Origin: Brachycybe producta
Lineage: Eukaryota > Arthropoda > Diplopoda > Playtdesmida > Andrognathidae
Length of the DNA stretch: 64,000 bases
Direction of reading: 5' to 3'
Assembly (NCBI GenBank): GCA_036925085.1
Contig: JAUPFP010000001.1
Location: forward strand, 3,394,001 to 3,458,000
This document shows positions 16,421 to 27,900 of this stretch, one piece after another; position 1 is the stretch's first letter; every line of letters starts with the position of its first letter. Under the pieces are notes generated by a model. The model made no database searches, had not been told where the DNA came from, and saw only the letters and a list, made by a program, of their open reading frames with translations. The position numbers and the translations under genes were made by a program.

Positions 16421-17249
16421 TATGAACGTCTTGAGAACAAAAAAACCGTTCAAAAAGGTGGCCAAAAGTTAAGATTTAGTGAACATTTGTACCCCCTAAC
16501 AGCAGGCAATTTTTTTTACCGCAATACACCTTTGTTATGCAGGAAACGCGCGTTGTATCTCTCTCTCTCTCTCTGCACGTGCAACCACACCACGCGTTAC
16601 ATATTGACAACCCTGATTTAGTTGGAGTTTTCGAATGGGCTAGTAGGAGCATCAACCGGGCCACCAACGCATATTAAAATATGCCCCCCCCCCAAAAAAA
16701 AAATGCCATGTAAATTGTAACGCGTGTTGCACGCGTTTTTTTTTCAGTATGTTCTTGCACGTGCCGGATTTTTTTCACTTATTTTTTTTTATATAAATTC
16801 CTCAATAACATAATCTACCTCCTCCAACACTCATTTTGCATGATTATAGCGGTTATAACCCTTCTAGTCTCTTATTGTTGCTGCTGCTCTTATAATGAAA
16901 TTGCAGAATAATCCAACCAATCAATAATATATGTTAATTAATGCAATAATTTTTTTTTTTTTTGCTCACTTTTTTCTTTATAAAAATGCACTTTTTTTTA
17001 GAAGAAAGAAATTTGCAAGCAGAATTTTCTTTTCCTTCTGAAACTAAATAGGATTCAATCTTAGCATCACATTGTGTGCAGAGCAATTCTAGCCTACTAC
17101 CCCCCCCCCCCTTATCGGTTGCTATAGCAACCTAGCTATCACTGCACTATTACGTGCTTTTCTTGACAACAATGGATTAAGTAAATAAATAAGCTCATTG
17201 TAAATTTTAAGTAAATAATTTGGTTGTTTAACTTGTAAGTTTTGTAACA
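16421..17249. other. AT-rich spacer, no gene
   Basis: It contains a CT microsatellite (about 16560-16574), two short CACGCGT/ACGCGTG motifs flanking about 120 bases, and poly-C runs at about 16683-16692 and 17101-17110. No family-level repeat, coding exon or RNA gene was recognised. Confidence 0.4.
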
Positions 17250-17680
17250 ATTGCCAAGATATTATACATGAAGGTAGCTAAACTTCATGTTAGAGGGTGG
17301 GGAGGGGAGAAACATCTTGGATTCTTGAATGAGTTGAGCTTTAATTGTGTAGCCTCTCTTTAAGGGTCTCTTTATTCCTCTTAACCAAGATATTTGCCTA
17401 GATAGTATACGTGAAGGTAGCTAAACTTCATGTTAGAGGGTGGGGAGGGGAGAAACATCTTGGATTCTTGAATGAGTTGAGCTTTAATTGTGTAGCCTCT
17501 CTTCAAGGGTCTCTCTATTCCTCTTAACCAAGATATTTGCCTAGATAGTATACGTGAAGGTAGCTAAACTTTATGTTAGAGGGTGGGGGAGGGGAGAAAC
17601 GTCTGGAATGAGTTGAGCTTAAATAGTGTAGCCTCTCTTCAAGGGTCTCTTTATTCCCTTGAGATATTTAGAAGCCAAGA
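17250..17680 (+). repeat. 143-bp tandem repeat, three copies
   Basis: GAAGGTAGCTAAACTT recurs at 17270, 17413 and 17556, an exact 143-base period. Each unit includes GTTAGAGGGTGGGGAGGGG and TTGTGTAGCCTCTCTT. Copies 1 and 2 are nearly identical; copy 3 has a deletion around GAATGAGTTGAGC. There are no spacers, so this is not a CRISPR-like structure. Confidence 0.85.
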
Positions 17681-18420
17681 GGAATAAGTAACAAAAGTAA
17701 TGTTCCCAGTAAATTGAGTTCAAAGTAAGAAACGTTCATAGACATGAATGTCACAGTTTTACGTTTTAAGGCTATAAAGTAGCGATGAGAAGCTTTATTT
17801 ATTTATTTCTCTTGTCCACAAAATTATTTATCATTTTATTAATAAAATGTGACACTTAGCTCAAATTTTATAAAAAGAAATAATGTCACATATACTTCTT
17901 GGCTTATAGGGTATGGAGTATTTAGAACTTCCTATGAAAGATTCCGTGCTATAGTTGAATGTGACTAATAGATGGCGCCACGTCTACCTAGTATTTGCAT
18001 AGAGAACTAGAGCTAAATATTTTCACATTTCAATAATACAGTGCTAGTCCTTTCAAAGGAAATTCAAAGTTCAAGAGTCTAAAAGAAATGATAAAAGAAA
18101 TAAAAGAGAGCCTTGTAGAGATGCGAATAAAGTTCACTCACTCATGACAATTTTGACTTATGAAGGTTGAACTACCTTCATGTGCTTGTATTATTCTTGG
18201 GTTTTTTCCCAAGGGAGACGATATAGATCACAGAGATTCACAAAGATTCACAGCAAAGTATATGTATGACATGCAGTTTTATTTTGTATCCGAGTTTTAC
18301 TAAATAGTCAGCATGGAATTTTATTATGGGAATCTTGTAAAAAGCTGATAACAAGTATTAATAGCTTACCATACCGTAAGAGATTCACCCCTTATGTCGT
18401 CTCTCTTGGATGGTTTTACA

Positions 18421-18608
18421 GGCAAGTAACAACAGTAAAGTACAGTCGTTTGCTCCGCTCTTTTATGAGGAATGGCAAATTTTAATTGGTTTATTATTTG
18501 TTCTAACATCACATGCACAGCCCATTTCAATTTCTACTTGTTTGATATTTGGTATGCCGCTCATAAAAGGGCGGGGCAACCGACTGTATTTTACTGCGCT
18601 TACTTGCC
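18421..18608. mobile_element. CAGGCA-related palindromic MITE, copy 3 (POLG 5' flank)
   Basis: The ends GGCAAGTAACAACAGTAAAG and CAGTAAGTAAGC-like complements (TTACTGCGCTTACTTGCC) pair over about 45 bases. The interior carries the family's TGCTCCGCTCTTTTATGA and TCATAAAAGGGCGGGGCA boxes. I see no clean target duplication. It is diverged from the other copies and about 370 bases upstream of the POLG start codon. Confidence 0.7.
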
Positions 18609-18697
18609 AGTGTGTTTTTCTTCAAATTTTCTAATAATTTTTTGTCAGGTTTGTGTTTTGATCAATAGATAGCGCTGTACACATAACAAAGGTGTTT

Positions 18698-18892
18698 AAC
18701 AGGCATTTGTAGACAGCTTCAGAATTGTGTTTGTTCCGCCTCTTTTATGAGCGTCAGACCAAATATCAACCAATTATAAACAAAACGGACGGGACATGTG
18801 ACATCAGACTCAGTAACAAACCAATTAAAAATTGATGACGCTCATAAAAAGGTGGAGCCAAAGAAATTCTGAAGCTGTCTACAGATGCTTGT
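18698..18892. mobile_element. CAGGCA-family palindromic MITE, copy 4 (90 bp from POLG ATG)
   Basis: The ends AACAGGCATTTGTAGACAGC and GCTGTCTACAGATGCTTGT are flanked by the 8-bp repeat AGGTGTTT (18690-18697 and 18893-18900). It is closely related to copy 1 at 686. The right edge lies 90 bases before the POLG start codon, so it lies within the POLG promoter or 5' UTR. Confidence 0.82.
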
Positions 18893-18981
18893 AGGTGTTT
18901 GCGAGCACATGGCCACTTTTTCTAGCCTCGTGTCATTTCAGTCAACAAAAGACGGTAATTTTGTGATTTTCGTCCGGGTAA

Positions 18982-21900
18982 ATGATGAATTTCATTCGCT
19001 ATTTGAAGAAATCGACGTTGAGAGTCAATTACGATAAGCAGCGCCGTAATTTGAATGTAATTACGCACCGACGGTACGTTGCCTCATCGGCGCAACAGTC
19101 GATTCGTGACGATTATCGTCAAAATAGTAATAACGATAACGAAAGGAATGAAACTGAGACTAGAAGGAATCCGTTGGGAATTCAGATGCTCAGTTCTTAT
19201 CTTCATAAACAGATATTTAGAAATGAAGATCAATTAATTAATGAGGAGGAGGACGACTTAAATGTCCGTAAAAGTATCGAACATTTGAAAAAACACGGTC
19301 TTTGGGGTAAAGAGAATTCGACTCTAGCCGACGTCCGCATGGAATTGCCGAAATTGAAAGGTCGTGACCTTGACGAACATTTTAGGCAGTTGGCAATCGA
19401 ACAGAGTGACGATTATCGTCTTTTGGCGCAAACGTTAGCCTCTACCACCATCCCACCTATGCCTAAGACATGGAAATTTCAAGTGAGAAGGAGTTGCGTT
19501 AAAAATGACATATAGCGGATTTATATGCAGTTTGAAAAATATGCAATAATAAATACTTAATAACAATACAATAATAATACTTAAAAACAACATTGAAATT
19601 TGAGATTTTTTTTCTTTAATTTTTGAAATTTTTTACTTTTACAGATTTTCTTCCAATTTTTTTTCAATTTTTCTTCCAATTTTTCAAATTTTCTTCCAAT
19701 TTTTCACATTTTTTTTAAATTTTTTTCAAATTTTTTTTAATTATTTTCAGATTTTCTTCTAATTTTTCAAATTTTGTTCCAATTTTTCTGATTTTTTTTT
19801 TCATTTTTTCAAATTTTTTTCATTTTTTCAGATTTTTTTTCTCCAAATTTTCTTCTAATTTTTCACATTTTTTTTTTCATTTTTTCACATTTTTTTTTTA
19901 ATTATTTTCAAATTTTCTTCAATTTTTCACTTTTTTTTTTAATTTTTTAAAATTTTTTTTTAATTATTTTCAGATTTTCTTCTAATTTTTCAAATTTTGT
20001 TCCAATTTTTCACGTTTTTTTTTCATTTTTTCAAATTTTTTACATTTTTTCAGATTTTTTTTTCTCCAAATTTTCTTCTAATTTTTCAAATTTTATTCCA
20101 ATTTTTCTCATTTTTTCAGATTTTTTTCATTTTTTCAAATTTTTTTCATTTTTTCAGATTTTTTTTCTCCAAATTTTCTTCGAATTTTTCAAATTTTATT
20201 CCAATTTTTCACATTTTTTTTTTAATTTTTTCAAATTTTTTTAATTATTTTCAGATTTTCTTCTAATCTTTCAAATTTTTTCAAATTTTTCACATTTTTC
20301 ACATTTTTTTTCATTTTTTCAAATTTTTTTCATTTTTTCAGATTTTTTTTTCTCCAAATTTTCTTCTAATTTTTCAAATTTTATTCCAATTTTTCTCATT
20401 TTTTCCGATTTTTTTCATTTTTTCAAATTTTTTTCATTTTTTCAGATTTTTTTTGTCCAAATTTTCTTCGAATTTTTCAAATTTTATTCTAATTTTTCAC
20501 ATTTTTTTTTTCATTTTTTCAAATTTTTTTAATTATTTTTAGATTTTCTTCTAATCTTTCAAATTTTTTCAAATTTTTCACATTTTTTTTCATTTTTTCA
20601 AATTTTTTTCATTTTTTCAGATTTTTTTTTTTCGAAATTTTCTTCTAATCTTTCAAATTTTTTCAAATTTTTCACATTTTTTTTCATTTTTTCAAATTTT
20701 TTTCATTTTTTCAGATTTTTTTTTTTCCAAATTTTCTTCGAATTTTTCAAATTTTATTCCAATTTTTCACATTTTTTTTTTTCAAATTTTTTTTAATTTT
20801 TTCAATTTTTTTTATTTTTTCAGATTTTTTTTCAAAATTTTCTTTGAATTTTTCAAATTTTTCAAATTTTCATCAATTTTTTAAATTTTGTTTCACTTTT
20901 TTTTTTTAGTTTTACAATTTTATTTTAGTTTTTCAAATTTTTATTAAATGTTTAAAATTATTTTTGAATTATCTTTTGCGTAAATTGTACGAAAAAAGAA
21001 GTTTTAGTTCATTGTATTTTTCATTTGCCAGCTTTTCGACAAAGGAGCTCCACTAGCCTCAAAGCTAAGGTTGCATGAAAGTTCAAAAAGTTGCATCGAA
21101 GGCGCACAGAGGCTAAGCGGCTCGTAATCGAAAGAGATTTCCATTTTGTATCGTACATATTACGAAGATTTTTATTGCATATAAATCCGCTTCCTACTGA
21201 TCCTATTGCAATTTGAATTGCCCAAATGTAGTAATTTATTCTACTTGATTATAAATAGCCTTCGTGGACCAGATACAACCGCGATGGATCCGTAGAATTC
21301 GTCGATTATCCTTCGGAAGAAGCTATCGTGTTCGACGTTGAAGTTCTCGTTCCGGAGGGTGACAGGCCGACGCTGGCTACGGCCGTATCGGATACGGCTT
21401 GGTAAAAAAAACGAGTATCGAAATGAAGGGAAAGCCGCAGAGAGACTTTTTTTTAATAATTTGACTCGTGGTTGCGCGTGACATTTTCTAGGTATTCGTG
21501 GTGCAGCAAACGTCTGGTCGAGGATCACATCAACATAGGTCAAAGGTTGTCGACGGACGATCTCGTTCCGCTCGAAACGAGGACTGATTCCGTTTTACCT
21601 GAAAGTGGCGATTGGAAGAAGCGTATCGTCGTTGGTCATAACGTCAGTTACGACAGAGCCAGGATCAAAGAACAATATTTTATCGAAGTATTTTTTGGTT
21701 TGTGATCGTCGCACACAAGAAAATCATTTGTCGGAGTTTGGTCGAAATTAAGAGAAAATTTATCGAAATAAAATCAGTTTAAGAATATCAGGAAATTTAA
21801 GATGTTTTTATTGTTTCAGAAAAGCAACACTAGGGAGAAATTGAAAGTGTTTTAGAAACTAGAAGGGTAGCTAAATCATTTAATAATATTTTTATGTTTG

Positions 21901-24900
21901 TTATCTTTCAAAATAAACTTTTTGTAGACGAAAATTTAAAAAAAAAAACATTTTCTGCTTCAATCATTTTTCAAACTTGACATAAAAAGTTTATTTTGAA
22001 AGATATCAAACATAAAAATATTATTAAATGATTCAGCTACCCTTCTAGTTTCTAAAACACATTAAAGTTTTTCTCGTCGTTCTGTCTTGCAGAAGCAAGA
22101 TAAAGAGAAAATTAAAAAGCGTTCTAGAAACTAGAAGAGTAGCTCAAGCACTTAAAAACCTTTTCATGTTTGATATCTTTCAAAATAAACTTTTTATTGA
22201 CTCAAAAATTTAAAAAAATATTGTCTGCTTCAAACTTGACATAAAAAGTTTATTTTGAAAGATATTAATATAAAAATACTATTAAGTGATTAAGCTACCC
22301 TTCTAGTTTCTAAAAGACTTTTTATTTTTTCTTCATATTGCTTCTGAAAGACAGAATGAAGAGAAACTTTAATGTGTTTTAGAAACTAGAAGGGTAAGCT
22401 CCAATCATTAAAAGGTTATTTTCATGTTTGATATCTTTCAAAATAAGCTTTTTATGTCAAGTTTGAAAATGAACCAACTTGAATCAGGTGATATTTTTTT
22501 TTATTTTTGTCTACAAAAAGTTTTATTTTGAAAGATAACAAACATAAAAAATACTCAACTACCCTTCTAGTTTTTAAAACACTTTCACTCACTTCTGAAA
22601 CACTGAATAAGAAGAGATTGAAAATCAGCTGTTTTTTTTTATAAAACAATCGTCAAAGTTTAATTAATTAAGTTTAAAAATTGCGATTTCAATTTTTACT
22701 GATTTTCTCGTTTCGGAATTTTTGTTTTGTCGAATTTCTGAATCTCAAGATCATTTAAATTGAACAATAATTCATTTTTTTTTCATAACAATTATTATTT
22801 TAGGGTTCGAAAATGAGATTTTTGGATACGATGTCTTTACATATCGCATCTTCGGGATTAACCGGATTACAGAGGGCTCTCTACATGTCCGAAGAAACTG
22901 GTACCGCAATAAGAACGATTACGATTAATAGAGCAGGCACACTTCATCAATCGTGTATGGAATTATAGGTAGTAAACGTAAAGAAGTGGAAGAAGCGAAG
23001 GCTAAAGTGAGAGGACCACCGATGAAAAGGTGGATGAAAGTTGGATCTCTCAATAATCTGGTCGATGTTCACAAACTTTACTGCAACGGAACTCCTCTTC
23101 GTAAGGACGAGAGGGAAATATTCGTTAACGGAACGATGGCGGACGTTCGAAAGAACTTTCAGGAGTTGATGTCTTACTGCGCTAGGGATGTCAAAGCCAC
23201 TCACGAAATATTACGTCATTTGTTGCCCATTTTTTTCAAACGGTAAAGAATTCGGTTTTTTTTTAGATATTCTTCTGCAACGAGTGAAATGATGTTCGCT
23301 CATCTTAAGATCAATCTGACTGATAAACAACACGATCGTTTAACCGATGGAAAAATTGTAGCGTTCAGAAAAATCCAGCTTTGACGAAGATGTTGAAATA
23401 TTCTTATATTGGTGGACTAACTCTCGCATTCGAAAAACGTTCCTTAAGGCCGGGTCCACATCAAGCTGACAAAACACGAACAAAACAGAAACTCAAGTGT
23501 TTCGAGACAAATTGGTGACAATTCTAGAACATTTCTGAACCTTTTTATGTTTTGTTTTGTCGGCAATTTCACAAACAATTCTATCTTCCGCCGCCACAAG
23601 ACGGTAAACATAAAAACGTTTGTGTTTTGTCTCAGTCCTACGCAAAAACACAAGCAAAAGAGAAACTGTTTCGAGACAAATTGGCGACAATTCTAGAACA
23701 TTTCACCGACTTTTGTTTTGTCGGCAATTTCAGAAACAATTTCATATATATCCTGGCTCAGGTCGGTATAAATATTAAAAGGTTTTTGTCTTGTCTCGGT
23801 TTTACGCAACATTTTGTCGCAATTCTTGTCTGTACAGTGTGGATTGTTAGTATTAAAACAAGACAACAAAACAGTTTCATAGTTTACTTCGGACAACTCT
23901 GGAAACAAAAACGAAACCCAAATTTGTTTGTGTTTCGTGTCACAAATTTGTTGTAGTTTTGTCTTGATTAACTGTTGACAGTTGTTTCAGTTTTATTTTG
24001 TTTTAAAATCTGCTTTTACTGGCGTTTTTGTTGTGTTTTTCGTCTGGAAACTGGAACTTTTGTCCGCTTGATGTGGATTGGGTATTAAAATAAAGGTAAA
24101 CTTAAACTAAGAAGCAAACTTCCGCACCGATTTTCACTCACGCCGCTTTGATAACTCAAATCGAAGTGAAGAAGTTTAGTCTGACCGTGTTTTTTTTTTG
24201 TCTGAAAAACGTATTTTTCTTCTTCTTGAATTTACTTACAGTCATTTTCTTTTTGTGCAATTTGCACGACGGGTTTACTATTATTTTTGACTTTTTTAAA
24301 AAAAACAAGGTTTCCACATCCGGTGACATTTGCCGGAATGCTAGAGATGAGTTGTGCCTACTTACCAGTGAACAGTAATTGGGAACGGTACATTTCGGAA
24401 GCACGAATGACGTACGATGATCTCGAGAAAGAAATGAAACTTATGTTAACGAGGCTTGCAAACGATGCTTGCGAACTATTACACGACAACAGGTATAAAG
24501 CAATTACGGCAACATATCTGAACTTGAATCCTAAATATTTGTCACACATTTTATATTTATCGATCTCGATCGAAGGTATAAAAGTGACCCGTGGCTGTGG
24601 GATTTAAACTGGCAAATCAAACAACTGAAATGTAAAAAGACAGTAGTCGACGGAAAGAAAAGGAAGACGAAAGAAACGGAAATCGAACAAATAGGACTAG
24701 AAATTGTACTCCGCTTTCTATTTTTTTTTAGATCTCAAGATGATCTCTTAATTTTTTTCTGTCATTTTTGTAAGAATTCGGAAGATGTTTCGGACGTTAA
24801 ATTAGCTAAAAATATTTCTACCGAAGTTAAAAGCGTTTTAGACACTGTGAAGAATCTGTACGTTAAACGACCAACGATGGCCGGTTATCCCGTGTGGTAT

Positions 24901-27900
24901 CATGACTTATGTACGAAACCAAGCGAAAATGACAAAAGTTGGACACCGGGTCCAAACCTAATCAGTACGCAGATGCAGGTATCAGCTTAATTACACGGAA
25001 GACCGTTTAACACGAAAATTCGGATAACACAAAATAAAGTTTCAGTCAGATCTCTTAAGAATAGCATTAATTTTTCTTTTAATGCGAAATTTGTTTAAAA
25101 CGCAACAAATTTTCTTAATTTCTTCGATTTGACGCTAAAATGATTTCCACTTTACTTATTAATTCACAGTGACAATTATTATTTAACACGAAAATTCTGA
25201 TGACACGAAATATATTTTTTTGTTCAGTTTCTTCGAATTGCATGAATGCTTTCTTTTAACACGAAATTTGTTTAACCGAGAACTAGCCTCTTCCATTTCG
25301 TTTTAAACGTTTTTTCACTGTACTTTCAAATAGACATTGGAAACTGTTTAAAACGAAAACTGATAACACAATAAAATCAGTCTCTTAGAAATAACAAATT
25401 TTATTCTTTTAACACGAAATTTGTTTAACATGAAAAACAAATTTGGGTTTTTTCGTTCTGTGTTAAACAGTTTCCGCTGTATACTTTCAAATAAACTGTT
25501 TTAACACGATAAATTTGATAACACGAAATATATTTTTTGTCATGTTTTTTTTCGAATAGCATTAATTTTGTTTTTCTTTTAACACGAAATTTGTTTATCA
25601 GGAAAAAGAAAATATTTGAATCTTTTCCATTTCGTGTTAAACGGTTTCCTCCGTACTTAAAAATCTTGTTTAGGTAAAAAATAAGCATCTACTAGTAAAG
25701 GTGGTTGTATTTGTTTTTTTTTTTGTTTTTTGTCAGGTTACTCCGAAACTTTTGAGAATGACGTGGGACGGTTACCCATTGTATCATAGTAAAGAACATG
25801 GTTGGGGATATCTAGTTCCGGGAAAGCCACTTACGAATATCGACAATGAAACGAGTAATTTTCCTCTTGCGTGAGTAAATTTGCTCTTGTTTTGAATTCA
25901 GAAAAAGATGAAATTAATTATTTTTCATGTTGCTTGCAGAGAAATAACGAAACTATGTAAAATGCCTGCGACCGACAAAACTACGAGCGTAACGATAACG
26001 AACCTCGATCTGTTATGGGAGCGGATACTTGAAGGTGTAGCGGAACCATCGGAAGAGGCGCAACTTTGGGAATCGATCATGAGTGAAAGAGAAACAACGA
26101 AGACTAAAAAGAGAAGCGTACGCTCGATACATATTTATAAACCAATCGTATAACTCGTTACAAACAACGAATTTTGTCATTTGTTTTTTCGAAAGAAAAT
26201 ATCCAAAGAGGGTCCTGACAATCATCACGGTAACGGTCCTTTTGACGAAGAGAACATTACCGGTTGTTACTTTTACAGATTGCCGCATAAAGTATACAGC
26301 GTAACCGACGGGTTAATATTTGAACAAAAATAAATTATTTGTGTGCTGTTTTTTTTTAAATTTAAAAGGATGGGCCGCAAAATCGTGTAGGAAATCCACT
26401 TGCGAAAGACTTTCTGAACAAAATTGAAGATGGAACGCTGAGTTCGAACGATAACGAACAGGCCGATTACGCTCTGAAGCTCGGCAAAATGATATCTTAT
26501 TGGAGAAATGCTCGCAAGCGAATTGAGTTAGTCTCGAAAGTTATATTTTGATACCAATTTTAATCGATAAATGTCGTTGTGTGTTTTGACAAAAAAAAAA
26601 AGATCTCAGATGATTGTTTGGCTTAAAAAAGACGAACTTCCGAGAAATGTTCGAGAAGCCGACAGTTACGACGAGGATGATCAATACGGAGTTATAATAC
26701 CCAAGATCGTCACTGCGGGAACGGTTACGAGACGAGCAGTGGAACCGACGTGGTTGACCGCCAGTAACGCTTACGTAAGATTCTCTCTTTTGGGTATAGA
26801 GAAAAATTTCACACGAAATTCGTGTTTTTTCGTATATGATTTAAGAGCGATAGAGTTGGCAGTGAATTAAAATCCATGGTTCAAGCTTTTCCTGGTTATC
26901 ATTTTGTTGGAGCTGATGTTGATTCTCAAGAGTTGTGGATTGCGGCAATTCTGGGTGACGCACATTTTTGCAAAATTCACGGTAAAAATCACTTAGTGTC
27001 TTAATGGTTTTTAATCGAAATATCAATTTTGATCTCGTCTTCCGAATAGTCGAGAGTAATTTGATCGTATTTTAAGAGCGTAGCGTGAAATTCGTTTATG
27101 TTGTGTTGGAATTTTGGATCTCTCTTGTGATTGGCAATTATTCTCTCGCGTTAAATTAAGGTGGCTTTATAGATATTTATTTTATTTTTTTCTCACCGTA
27201 CGGCGTAACTGCAGGTTCTAATGCTAAGCTCCATAGACGGTTTTTTTTGTAAAATTTGGACGCAAAAACTTCAAGCGAAAGTTTTTTCAAAATGTTTTCA
27301 AATTGTTTTTAAAACTAGAATGGTAAAAGATTATGCTAAAAGTTTTTTCATGACAATATCTTGAAAAATAAACAATTTTTAGGTTCAGTTTAAAAATGAC
27401 ACGTTTTTTTTTTTGGCATTTTCCATTGACATTTCATGAAAAACTTTTTGCCTTTTTCAAATTGTCATAAAAAGTTTATTTTGAAAGATATCATCATGAA
27501 AATGCTTTAGCATTATCACCAACTATTCTAGTTTCTAAAACAAAAACAAAATATTAATAAAGCCACCTAATTAATATGAAAAATTTATAAAAGGTTTAAT
27601 TTGTTGGAGGGGGGGCCTTAGCGCGTGCCTAGTACGCTTTAGAGGGCTACGACACTAGTGAGGACTAGTGTAGTTTACCTTCTTAATGGTTTTTCTATTC
27701 TTGATTTTATTTTTATATAATTTCATAAATTCTGGTGATCGAAACTGAAGATTTTAGTTTTCTCCGAGGGTTTCAAGGGTAGAAACCTCCGTAGTTCCAC
27801 AAAATAATCGAAATGTATAAAAAAAATGTACGTGATTTCGTAAGGTTGTACCGCTTTCGGTTGGATGACTCTGCAGGGTAAAAAGAGCAACAGTACGGAT

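Noticed and set aside
17250-17680. CRISPR-like regular repeats
   Set aside because: The 143-base units follow one another without unique spacers, in an animal gene context; ordinary tandem repeat.
19997-20266. Phenylalanine-rich open frame
   Set aside because: It is the translation of the T-rich satellite in POLG intron 1.
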